Of a stretch of DNA of 64,000 bases, positions 1-11,079 are shown piece after piece. Location: the NCBI GenBank assembly GCA_964020155.1, contig OZ026558.1, positions 3,583,969 through 3,647,968 on the forward strand, in the 5' to 3' direction. The DNA is from Chondrilla cf. caribensis. Lineage: Eukaryota; Porifera; Demospongiae; Chondrillida; Chondrillidae. The notes under the pieces were generated by a model. That model had not been told where the DNA came from, searched no databases, and worked only from the letters and a program-made list of their open reading frames with translations. A program made the position numbers and the translations under genes. The first letter of the stretch is position 1, and each line of letters begins with the position of its first letter.

Positions 1-934
<934 letters not shown>

Positions 935-1130
935 ATGACTTGAAATGGAGTGTTGTTTGTGTCATCATCAAGTACTGAGTGTATATGTATTAAATCTTAT
1001 TGTGGAGAACTGAATGTGAATTTAGTACTTTTATCACTTGTACATTTGTACTTGTGTCATTTATCCTTGAATGGATTGCTGTTTGTTGCTATTGAGTAGC
1101 TGTGTGTTGAATCATTTTGTTTATTGAATT

Positions 1131-1136
1131 ATTAAA
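1131..1136 (+). other. Candidate poly(A) signal of D0
   Basis: An ATTAAA hexamer about 200 nt after the D0 stop codon, in an AT-rich stretch that is conserved after the stop codons of A1, D2 and A4. Hexamers of this kind are common by chance in AT-rich DNA, so conservation of position is the main support. Confidence 0.45.
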
Positions 1137-1390
1137 TTTGATTTATATTTAGCTATAGCTACTTGGAGTACATGTCTCTGGGTGAATGAACGTTTGTACA
1201 AGTAATTGCTTCTTAATTACATAAAATTATAAGTTCAGACAGTGAAAGTGTGTTCAACAGTACTAGTCCAATCGAATATTGGTCTCTCCAGTGACACCAC
1301 CCTTGGTACCTCATTCTACCTGCCATTACAACCAGTTGCAGGGCTAGTGCTGTGGGTTGCTGTCTATACTTGTGAATGCAACTTTACTCA

Positions 1391-1510
1391 CATGACGTTA
1401 TAAACAGTCTGTACGTCCTCGTATAAAGTGATGTTGTAAGAGCTCGAAGTCTCGCTATTCGAGTGCAAGTGTATAGGGCGCAGATTGAGGGGTTTTCCCC
1501 CTCATGATCA
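1391..1510 (+). promoter_or_regulatory. A1 5' block with TATA-like box and Rel/kappaB-like site
   Basis: A block conserved upstream of A1, A2, A3, B1, H1 and H2. It holds a TATA-like GTATAAAG at 1421-1428 and, about 60 nt further on, GGGGTTTTCC at 1489-1498, which fits the kappaB consensus GGGRNYYYCC. If transcription starts about 30 nt after the TATA-like box, the kappaB-like site would lie in the 5' untranslated region. The A leader ATG is at 1643. Confidence 0.5.
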
Positions 1511-1642
1511 GTTAACTGCATATGGTACACGTATTCGTAGGTAATATTGCGATCTCAAGGAATTACTGTACATATTTCATCCTTGTTTCAGTTTCAGTAC
1601 AGTACTACTCTTCCCGCTGTCAGGTAACAGGTCCATCTCCTC

Positions 1643-2817
1643 ATGTGGTGGATTGGAATGTGGAGTGTGTCCCTTCTGGGAAATCTCGTCTTTTTACAAA
1701 GTGAGGTTGTGATTAAACTAATCAAGGACATATGTATGTGTTGTTTTCTGCTCCAATACTTACGAGTGTACATAATACCAATAGGACATCTCAGTGTTAT
1801 CATTACTTGAAATTAAAGACAAATCTCTATAAGGAACTTTAAATCTGGTTGTATATTGTAATGACAATGGCTACATAAATGTGTCATTTGTCAACGAACA
1901 TATTATAAATATAAAGGTGGTCATTTAAACTGTTACAGTGGTGTTCTCTCCTCAATAGGTACAGCTCAGCTCTCCCTCTCAACACTCACTGGTAGTGTTC
2001 AGTGTTATGGTGATCCGGTCACCTTGGTGTGTACGCATCCTGTACTACCTCAAGAACCAGAGTACCTGAGTGGAGATGTTGACTGGAGGAGAGACAGTAG
2101 AGCAATACCTGTTGGTGGTCTTGGACTAGCTGAACCCAACTCTACAACAACCAGTCTACAGTTCACTATTACTGAGGACACTATTGGTAACTACACTTGT
2201 TTTCTAACAAATGCTGTACGAGGTGGGATACTAGAGAGTAACAGTGTATCAGTGAGACCACCTGGTGAGTCCTTGTAGATCTGAAGTGATTATTAAGATT
2301 ATTATGTCGTATAATTGCTACATGATAATTTGTTTGCAAAGTTGCCATACATATTTTTATAATTCGCACTGTGCAATAACTAAGGCACAGAGTAGTTGTC
2401 ATCACAATATCTTGTATGTGTGTGCCAATGGGATCATTCATAATTATAACTCACACAAGTAGGCAATAACAAATTATTAGTACTCGTCACTATCACCATG
2501 CAGTGTGTATCATCTGTACTGTACAGCCCTCACCCCACCTCTCATCACAACCATGGTCCCTCTGGAGTCCTCCATCATTGTTAGATGGACCTCCCAACCC
2601 TGTGCTGTGAGGTACAACATATCCTGGATGTACACCAATGATGATGGTACTACTGCCACTGGTAGTGGAGTCTCTGACCAGTTCACCAACAACACTATCC
2701 CAACCAGTGTACAAGGAGTGTATACTGTGTCAGTCCAAGCTGTTGATGGTGTGGGTAATGTAGGACCAGCAGCTAGTGTGAGGGTCAAGTCAAGTAAGTG
2801 GTATGTGCAACCCATGG

Positions 2818-2910
<93 letters not shown>

Positions 2911-5479
2911 CATACCCACCACACTCCCCATCTCACAGCCTACCCTCGACCCTCTGCTGATGCTCCTCCTTGTAAGGACAGGTCACTTGTTCTCGCATGT
3001 CTAGTCAGTGGACTACTTGAGTATGAGAGGTACATTTGGATGGATGGTAGAGGTGCTGTTAGGAATTCCGATCAGTACGTCATTGATGGTGATCAACTGA
3101 TAGTCAAAGATGTCTGTGCAATCAGTGATGGAGATGGGATGTCATATCGATGTGGTGGAATGTTACCAACAGGAAGTACAGTGATGGGAGAAGACTATCA
3201 TGTTGAACCATTAGGTGAGCATGCACACACAAACACATACACATACATACACAGGCACACACACAACCAAATCTTATACTACTAAAGGGTATTGTGAATC
3301 GTAGACTAACTGTACAAAAATAGTCCTTTAAAGCTTCCATCAATGCGTCCAGGTCTTTATCTCCTGGTTTGTCGGGCGCCACGATACTCCGAAGTATGTG
3401 CTCCAATAGTCGAGAGAAACACAGAGAGTCGTTGCTTCCCTTCAATTTTGTTTGCCAAGAAGAAATGCTGAAGACGTTCGGTATATGATACCCAGTCCTC
3501 TTGCTCTTGCTCGAATGGTCCAACTTGACCAAAAGCTGCGGCCATCCTCGTCGCCAAATGTCATATATCGGGTTCGTCAAACTTGGTTATCAATAATTCA
3601 ATAATTCAATAGAGATAGAGAGAGAACTACACAGCAACCACTGCTTGAATACAATCTTGAAAATAGAAACAAGTAACAGTACCAATTGGGTACAGTGTTT
3701 ATTTACTGTTCAAGTTCAACTTAATACATCACACTACTAAAGGGTATTGTGAATCGTAGACTAACTGTGCCTGTACACATAGACATGTACACATGGTACA
3801 TACAAAGTCCGTCATTGGAGAGATTTTATACTATTATGAGATTTTATATTATAGAGTTACCACTTTGGGTCCAGTTGCAACTTTGCAAATATGGCTACCA
3901 CAATCCATCATACGATTTAGTGCTGTGCTGGAGAAGTGTATATACATTTATGTGTCTCAACTGTAAATTCAAATTACCCAAATTCTACCCATTATCAGTT
4001 GTCACTGTCACTGTTGTCAGTTGTCTGAAAAGAGACATATTTAGTGTCTGTTTATATACCATTTGTATGTGCCCATCATGTGAATTGTGTGTGAGGTGTT
4101 TCGTTTTCAGCTGACATTATCCCCTGTACAGAGGAAGGTACTGCCTGTGTACTGACTGTATAGATGTGTAGACAATGCATCTTTTGTGAATCAGATCTTC
4201 AGTTCTTGTTAGGAGTATAGTTTCAGTTCTTTTGTATCGATGAACTTCTATTGTGCTGGTTGGTATGTGTTATTATTAGAATAAGTGAACTGAAGACTAC
4301 ACAATACAACTACTAGTCTTATGTATTCATATACTGCACACCTATTGAATATTCAGGTCCTCTGTGTGTGAGCTATGTACAAGTAGTTTGTTTCGTTTAT
4401 ATCTTTGTATCTTTTGTGAATCAGATTTTCAGTTCTTGTTAGGAGTATAGTTTTAGTTCTTTTGTATATATGTACTTCTATTGTGCTGTTTGGTATGTGT
4501 TATTACAATATGTGAACCAAAGACTACACTAGACAACTACTTATACATTCATTGACTGCACACTGCATGAGTACTCACAGGGTGTATCGAGTCCTCTGTG
4601 TGTGTATCTTTGCATCTTGTGTGAGTCAGATCTTCACATTTTGTTAAAAGCATAGTTTTACTTCTTTTGTATCAATGAACTTCTATTGTGCTGGCTGGTA
4701 TGTGTTATTATTAGAACAAGTGAACTGAAGACTACACAACACAACTACTTATATATACGCACATAGACTACATACAGCAGATTGAATACACACAGCTGCA
4801 GTGTGCATCCAATCTGCTGTGTGTAGGCTGTGTATAAGTAGTTTGTATCATGTTGTCTTCAGTTATTGCTCATGAAGAGTGTTTCCTCATTCTCCTCAAG
4901 TATCTCAACATGACAGAGAGTCTTCTCCAGTAGACTGTCATCACTACCTCGTGTATTCCATCATGTACGGTGTTGTCAGTGAGCCTCAACTACACTTCTT
5001 CCTTCCTCCCTCCACCAGCTCAACCGGGTCCTCCTGCAGTGACAATAGTAGCAACAACTGATTCCGCTATCACTTTAACATGGAACACTACGCTGCATTG
5101 TTTCGAGTCTGAAATGTTCAGCTTTGTTGTAATTTGGAATGAGATTGGAAGTGGAACCAGTACCAATGTGACCACATCCTCCCCTCCATACACCATCAGT
5201 GGACTCCAACCTGGTACCTCTTATCAGATCAGTGTACATGGTGTGGGTGGATCGGGGATCACTGGTTCAAAGAGTGTATCACGTATTGTGACATCTACTG
5301 CAATTACAAGTATGTACTTCCTGTTTGTGTGTATTGAAGCATGTACAGGTGGAATGAGAATTTCCGATTGAGTACGTGAATGAGATTGATGCTTTGTCTC
5401 CATTCTCCTCTACTCCCCCCCCCCCCCACCCCACACACACACAATATGTACACACATTCACACACATACACATGCGTGT

Positions 5480-5513
<34 letters not shown>

Positions 5514-5954
5514 AGACTGTCTACAGATCTCATTGCTGGTATTGTGGTAGTCTGTGTTGTTGTCATTTTACTGACATTTCTAGCTGGTTGTGGAGTTGGA
5601 GTGATAGTTCATGTTGTTTACCAGAAGAAGTCCAAACAATCAACAAGTATGTTGTGTTGTGTTGTATTTGTTTCCTTTTCACTGCACATTGGCAATGGAC
5701 AGGAATGATTAGTGATGTGCACTTATTGCTCTCATTACTGCTCTTCTACAATGATTGCACTTTCCTGCTCTGTATGTCCACTCACTACAGGATCAATTGA
5801 AGGTACAGTTGATGAGGACAAGAAGAACTCTCCCATCCCATCATATGTTAATGTAGAAATGGATGATGGTAGTGTTCCCATGACAACCAACCCTGGTTAC
5901 ATGCAGGTTGAAAGGATGACTGAAGGTCCCAAACCTCTTTATGGAAACTTGTGA
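1643..5954 (+). CDS. A1: class A receptor, Ig-FN3-Ig-FN3-TM-tail, intact
   Basis: Seven coding exons join in frame: 1643-1700, 1959-2264, 2527-2793, 2939-3214, 5019-5309, 5512-5646 and 5791-5954, giving about 498 residues. Every intron is phase 1. Residues 1-19 (MWWIGMWSVSLLGNLVFLQ) form a signal peptide. I chose this start because only its donor (GTGAGG at 1701) gives the phase needed by the next exon. Ig1 spans about 20-121 (cysteines in LVCTHP and NYTCFL, tryptophan in DVDWRRD), FN3 122-210, Ig2 211-302, FN3 303-399, and the TM helix falls within 406-434. The tail has Y463 (YVNV), Y481 (YMQV) and Y495 (YGNL). It is predicted to be a type I surface receptor; ligand and partners are unknown. 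The intron between Ig2 and the second FN3 holds a Ty3/Gypsy fragment and internal tandem repeats. Confidence 0.82.
2819..2908 (+). repeat. (CA)n tract in A1 intron before Ig2 exon
   Basis: About 45 CA units lie 30 nt upstream of the acceptor of the second Ig exon. The space between them is a C-rich pyrimidine stretch ending CTCACAG. The same arrangement recurs in A2, A3, A4, H1 and H2. Confidence 0.95.
3313..3733 (-). mobile_element. Truncated Ty3/Gypsy-like LTR retrotransposon (LTR end plus gag start)
   Basis: The minus strand encodes a fragment beginning at 3557 (MATRMAAAFGQVGPF, then EDWVSYTERLQHFF). A second reading frame continues with SIVAPDKPGDKDLDALMEAL. Both resemble the N-terminal Gag of metazoan Ty3/Gypsy elements, and the switch of frame shows decay. 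On the minus strand, before the gag start, is a TTTGGCGACGAGG leader. Upstream of that is an AT-rich stretch starting TGTGATG, consistent with part of an LTR. A 35-bp sequence (ACTACTAAAGGGTATTGTGA...) is present on both sides, near 3278-3312 and 3734-3768. Pol is absent, so the copy cannot act on its own. Confidence 0.65.
4177..4745 (+). repeat. Degenerate tandem repeat of about 200-240 nt in A1 intron
   Basis: Three diverged copies begin near 4181, 4421 and 4615. Each contains a TGTGAATCAGAT-like start, a TTCTATTGTGCTG core and a GTGAACTGAAGACTAC-like end. Related copies, in varying number, lie in the matching intron of A2, A3, A4, H1 and H2. No coding potential was seen. Confidence 0.75.
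4774..4820 (+). repeat. Conserved intronic hairpin upstream of A1 second FN3 exon
   Basis: ACAGCAGATTG and CAATCTGCTGT form an 11-bp stem, with further pairing inside (CACAC with GTGTG) around a CAGCTG centre. Equivalent hairpins occur near 22071, 29301, 46732, 58421 and 63519, about 200-320 nt before the same exon. Confidence 0.7.
5477..5511 (+). repeat. (CA)n tract touching the A1 transmembrane exon
   Basis: About 15 CA units end in the CAG acceptor of the exon at 5512. A looser CA-rich stretch and a run of Cs precede it from about 5416. Confidence 0.9.
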
Positions 5955-6166
5955 ATGACTTGAAATGGAGTGTTGAATTGTGCTTTGTGTCTACATCAAG
6001 TACTGTGTGTATACATGTTAGATCATATTGTGGAGAACTGAATGTGAATTTAGTACTTTTATCACTTGTACATTTGTACTTGTGTCATTTGTTTTCAAAT
6101 GATTTGTTGTTTGTTTTTATTGATCATGAGTAGCTGTGTTTTGAATCTTTTTTTGTTTATTGAATT

Positions 6167-6172
6167 ATTAAA
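6167..6172 (+). other. Candidate poly(A) signal of A1
   Basis: An ATTAAA hexamer about 213 nt after the A1 stop codon, at the same relative position as in D0. Confidence 0.4.
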
Positions 6173-6450
6173 TTTGATATATAATTATATTAGCTATGCT
6201 TAGAGTGATAATACGTCTCTAGATAAATGATCTAACATTTGTAATTGCTCCTTACTTACATAAAACTATCAGTTCAGACAGTGAGAGTGTGTTTAACAGT
6301 ACAATCAAATATTCTATCTATAGATCTCTCCAGTGACATCTCCCTTGCATGATAGCTATATCTCATTCTACCTGCCATTACAACCAGTTGCAGAGCTAGT
6401 GCTGTGGGTCTACACGTATGAATACAACTGTACTCAGTACACCTGTACCC

Positions 6451-6570
6451 ACATGACGTTATAAACAGTCTGTAATTCCTCGTATGAAGTGATGTTGTAA
6501 GAGCTCGAAGTCTCGCTATTCGAGTGCATGTGTATAAAGGGCGTAGATTGAAGGGTTTTCCCCTCATGAT
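6451..6570 (+). promoter_or_regulatory. B1 5' block with Rel/kappaB-like site
   Basis: Homologous to the A1 and H 5' blocks rather than to those of B2 and B3. It contains GGGTTTTCCC at 6553-6562, matching the Dorsal/Rel consensus GGGWWWWCCM, 37 nt before the leader ATG. Confidence 0.45.
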
Positions 6571-9500
6571 CAGCATGTGACACGCATATTTGTACGTAAT
6601 GGTTCGATTCTCAAGGAATTACTGTATATACTTCGTCCTTGTTTCAGTTCTCTGTACACCAGGTGAGTAGGTCATGGTTTTGACTTTGATAGAATTCGTT
6701 GCTTCGATAAGGGAATTGATCTAGGCTAGCTAGAACTAATACAGCGACTACCGGTTTAAAATCCCTACATCTCTCCCAGTTAAGGTCCTTCAACCAAATG
6801 CATGGACTTGGTCTACTGTTCTATACAAGCCTCGCGAATACTCAATAAAACACATTATTTCTGGTCAGTGCTAACGGTAGAGAACCTTATGGTAGCTTTC
6901 TCGTGCAATTGGCAATATGAGCTACCTTCACTATCTTCAAGTTGAGGTCTTACTAGTCAAAATGTTGTATTGGCGCTGTTTCTGTTTCAATACCACTGAG
7001 AATTCCTTGTTCGTTCCAGTCGATATCGTGTTCAGATCCCCCAACACCACATCATTAAGATGTAGTATAATGCATATATGATTGTGTTCTATGTACTATG
7101 TACAAACTTTGTATGACATTGTGCTAGCTACTACATGTCAGAGACAGTCCAGGTTAATTTTGCATTTGTACACAATCCATTTATCATGGTGATGTATATG
7201 GTAAAGTATGATGAATATATATTACATAGACTCACCTATTGTGAATATTCTGTGTTATTATTGCACACAGGTGATGCTGACCTCTCCATCTCCACATCCA
7301 CTCCTACTCCATGTTATGGAGATGTAGTGGCTCTAGTGTGTCACCATCCTGAGCTGGCTAGCAACCCTGGAAGGTACCTTGCTACTGGACCAATATGGAG
7401 GGAGAATGGTGTGGGGATCGCACCATCTAGTGGTATATACAGCACAACTGATATATCAGAGGACCTCACTCATACAACTCTCAACATCACCATTACAGTG
7501 GACCACTTCAGGAACAAGTCATTCAACTATTCTTGTCTACTAGTATTGGCTGAGAATGGACTACCTACTGGTGAAGTGGAAACTAGTGAAGAAGTCACTG
7601 TAGATCCTGCTGGTGAGTGGGTGTTTGTATAAATCCAAGTGTGATAAATAATAATATTTTTATAATTATATGCAGGATAATAATGATATACTGAATGTGT
7701 ACAACAGTGTATGAAATCACATGCTATCAATGTCCTGTCATGTACAGTATATAGAGTAACTGCATCTTTCCTATACTGTGTGTCGCTTGTATGTTTCTAT
7801 AATATAACTATACCAAGTGCACATTACCCACTGCAGAACCACAAGCACCCTCCATTGTGAGCATTAGTAGTATCCCTACCAGCATTGCTTTCAACTGGAC
7901 CCACACTCCAATGGAGTGCTACAAGGACAGGACCAGCTACTATGTGTCCTGGGTGAATATCGACAACAACACTGAGAGTGGTTCTGATGTCACTGTAGGA
8001 CACATGTACAACATTACAGGCCTTGCTGCTAATAGCAACTACACCATCAGTGTCCATACAGTAGTGGATGGAAATGTTCAGAGTACAGCTGTGTCTAGAC
8101 ATGTCACAACCAGTGAGTTCAGCTAGAACATTGCATCCTCAGTTTTGCAAGTTTGTAGCAGATATGCTTTTGCATATGGTATGGGTTATTATTATGCGTA
8201 TGTGTGTAAATAACTGTGTACATGCGTACATGTGTGTGCATGCATCCGTGTGTACATACATGTGTATTTCCTCAGGTGGTGGTTTACTTTGGAATTTCTT
8301 AAAGTTTTTATCAGATATGCTTGTACATTTGGGATGTGATGGGTTGTTGGTAATTGTATGCGTGTGAATATCTGTGCATTATTATGCATATGAACATGTG
8401 TATTGCCTCATGTGGTGGTTTACTTTGGGTGAGGACTGTACCTAGTCTTTACTTCAAGATGGTCCTGGCCCACCATTGTTTATACATGATAGATGTTATC
8501 GTCCTACTAGATATGTAAGTTGACATAATATCCTGTAATACAATCATCTAATGTAAACATTGTTTCACTCCTACATAGCACAAGTACATGATGTCATGTG
8601 ATAAAAAATTATACTGGATAAACACTTCATCCCACCCCACCCCCTAGGGGTGATTGAACACCTCAGGTAGCACCCCACTGTCTACAGTGTACACACTTGA
8701 CTGTGCATAACTTTGCTTGTTGTGCAGGCAAACCTCTGGTTCTCCCAAAGACCCCATCACTGTCAGCTTGTTAGTTCAGCACACGTTTACACATTCTACA
8801 CACACAAACATGGTAAACAAAAGGTGTTTTGAGACATCTGTGGCACATGTAAACACAATAATGTTGGCTGTGTATGGGACTATTCACTGATCCTAATGAA
8901 CATACTTGTGTACGTAATCTACACCTTACTTATGGTGGTTATTCTCTTGTTATCTATCTTTCCTGAACAGACTCACCAAAGGAGCCCCACAACATAGCTG
9001 TCACTCCTGGTGTTACTGGCATCAGTGTATCATGGGAACATGACAGGTCCTGTTTTGAGGGTCACGCGTTTGTGTTCATTGTTAGTTGGCAGAAAGCTTG
9101 CACCTGTGACCTCTCTGAGCTGAGCACCGCAGTGATTGGAACAACCTTCAACATTCAAGACTTGGAACCTGACACCATTTACAGCATTTGTGTTTCAGCT
9201 GTAAGCTCTTCTGATGATCAAATGAAGAGTGAGAGGAAGTGTTTTCACACCAAGACTTTGGAACTTGTTTGTGAGTGCTATTCTGACCTTCCACATACTG
9301 TACACCAGTGTATTACTGGACGCAATACACAAGTTTGCACATTGTGTGTTCACCATGCAGTAGAGTGGCATGCATGTGTAGAATATATACATATGTACAT
9401 ATGTTTAGAGTTTTACACATATACATACGTGAGCAGTACATGTCCAATGAATGTACTTACATAGCTGAAATTTACATGTTGACATTCATGTGTCCATGAC

Positions 9501-9685
9501 ATACCTGGTGTACCTGTTTGTACAGAACTAAGCTAAAGTGTACAATGTACCACGCACATTTGTTACTGAGGTTTTGACACGTTTTACCAAATATTAAGCT
9601 ATTTTTTCTTCCTCTTTACAAACACCCACTCACTATACCAACAAACACGTGCACAAACACACATGCACACACATATGCATGCACG

Positions 9686-9689
9686 TACG

Positions 9690-9733
<44 letters not shown>

Positions 9734-9736
9734 CAG
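9686..9736 (+). repeat. (CA)n tract touching the B1 transmembrane exon
   Basis: CA units with a few GC interruptions run up to CAGCTACC. Two in-frame acceptors follow: 9737, next to the repeat, and 9752, 15 nt later. Confidence 0.9.
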
Positions 9737-9892
9737 CTACCTCTAACACAGGTGGACTGTCCACAGGTCTCATTGCTGGTATTGTGGTAGTCTGTGTTGT
9801 TGTCATTTTACTGACATTTCTAGCTGGTTGTGGAGTTGGAGCGATAGTACTTATTGTTTACCAGAAAAGGTCCAAACCATCAACAAGTATGT

Positions 9893-10005
9893 TGTGTACA
9901 GTACTCTGTAGTACAGTAGGTGTACTGTGTAGTACGGTAGGTGTATCGCGTAGTACGGTAGGTGTACTGTGTAGTACAGTAGGTGTACTGTGTATCACTG
10001 TGGGG
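9893..10005 (+). repeat. 21-nt minisatellite in B1 TM-tail intron
   Basis: Five to six copies of a unit like GTGTACTGTGTAGTACAGTAG begin 7 nt after the donor of the TM exon. The unit length is a multiple of three. The same repeat is present in B2 and B3. Confidence 0.85.
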
Positions 10006-10204
10006 GTGTTGTGCTGTAATGGATATACGTATTCTTCTTACTGTGTGTATACAAACAAATAAAAACTGACACAACCACACACACTCACCACTTTTAGTTT
10101 GACAAATACTTGACAACATTACTACATGTTAGTATGCAGGTGTGCACACATACCACTTGCAATTACAACTATTGTAATCATTTCCATTTTTAGGTTAACT
10201 TGAA

Positions 10205-10420
10205 GTACATACAATGCAAAAATGGTTGATCGGCTAGGTGGCTTCATGGGAAAAATTAAATGCAATTCACTAGCCAAATGATTATTCACTCCAAACGTTT
10301 CCACTGCTGTCTTTGTCAGTGGTATCATGACTGACGAAGACAGCAGTGAGCTGTCGAAACATTTGGAGTGAATAATCATTTGGCTAGTGAATTGCATTTA
10401 ATTTTTCCCTTGAAGTGCAT
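10205..10420. mobile_element. Palindromic insertion (MITE-like hairpin) in B1 last intron
   Basis: The arms at about 10249-10316 and 10335-10409 are near-perfect reverse complements (GGGAAAAATTAAATGCAATT against AATTGCATTTAATTTTTCCC). The loop lies around 10317-10334. B3 carries an uninterrupted version of the site (near 53388-53410) and B2 lacks the hairpin. In B1 the hairpin is flanked by CTTGAAGTACATACA and CTTGAAGTGCATACA, which look like a target duplication of about 15 bp. No protein is encoded. Confidence 0.65.
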
Positions 10421-11079
10421 ACAGTTTTGCACAACTAAACACTTATTCACATGTTCTGTATATCCGCTCACTATAGGATCAACTGAAGGTACAGTTGATG
10501 AAGACAACAAGAACTCTCCCATCCCATCATATGTCAATGTGGAATTGGATGATGGAAGTGTTCCCATGACAGCCAACCCAGGTTACATGCAGGTTGAAAG
10601 GATGACTGAAGGTCCCAAACCTCTTTATGGAAACTTGTGAATGACTTGAAATGGAGTGTTGAATTGTGCTTTGTGTCAACATCAAGTACTTTGTGTATGC
10701 ATGTCAGATCTTATTGTGGAGAACGGAATGTGAAGTACTCTTATCACTTGTACATACGTATGTACTTGTGTCATTTGTCCTTGAATGGAGTGTTGTTTGT
10801 TGCTATAGCTGTGTTTTCCTCTTATTGTTTAGACAATTTGATTTGATTTTTATATTCTGTTATTCGTAAAGTAATGCTATGCATGCGTATAGATCCTCCA
10901 CATAAGTGAAGTCGTGTTGTGTTGCAAAACCCCAATCAATCAATCAATCAATGACACAGGCTGAACATGTCTCCTAGACAGGAGGTCGCCCTTACAATAC
11001 ACAACTGCATAGTCATCAAAATGTGTACTGTTAGGAGCAAAAACAGGTTAGGTCCACAAAATTAATACTATAATAAAAT

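Larger units (their letters stand above)
6599..10640 (+). pseudogene. B1: class B receptor with a mostly deleted second Ig exon
   Basis: Usable exons are 6599-6662 (signal peptide starting MVRFSRNYCIYF), 7271-7612 (Ig, CHHPEL and NYSCLL cysteines), 7837-8112 (FN3), 8971-9270 (FN3), 9752-9886 (TM) and 10477-10640 (tail, complete). The second Ig exon starts at 8728, but all except its first 45 or so nt is missing: the sequence jumps at about 8773 into what is downstream intron in B2. It has no donor and reaches TAG at 8772-8774. Because all introns are phase 1, skipping it would still give an Ig-FN3-FN3-TM protein of about 426 residues. It may therefore be a shortened gene rather than a dead one. 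The leader and promoter match class H, suggesting an H/B recombinant. A palindromic insertion sits in the last intron. Confidence 0.7.

Noticed and set aside
1421..1428. Treating every TATAAA in the window as a promoter
   Set aside because: AT-rich introns contain many. Only those inside the conserved 5' blocks at fixed distance from a leader were kept.
1522..1623. Alternative A1 first exon starting at the ATG at 1522 and using the donor after CGCTGTCAG
   Set aside because: It would end in phase 0, whereas the next exon needs phase 1. The exon 1643-1700 gives the right phase and a good signal peptide.
2493..2714. Recurrent 73-residue minus-strand ORF opposite the first FN3 exon of A and H genes
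   Set aside because: It recurs only because the plus-strand exon is conserved. It has no splice or start context of its own and its sequence changes follow the plus-strand codons.
4862..5018. Possible extra coding exon containing KYLNMTESLL before the second FN3
   Set aside because: The stretch is conserved among A and H genes and has an AG upstream, but no phase-compatible donor follows, and the Ig2 and FN3 exons already join in phase. It is treated as conserved intron.
10940..10954. Short direct repeats (AATCAATCAATC) as a possible CRISPR-like or regulatory array
   Set aside because: It is a simple tetranucleotide repeat with no spacers, in a eukaryotic genome.
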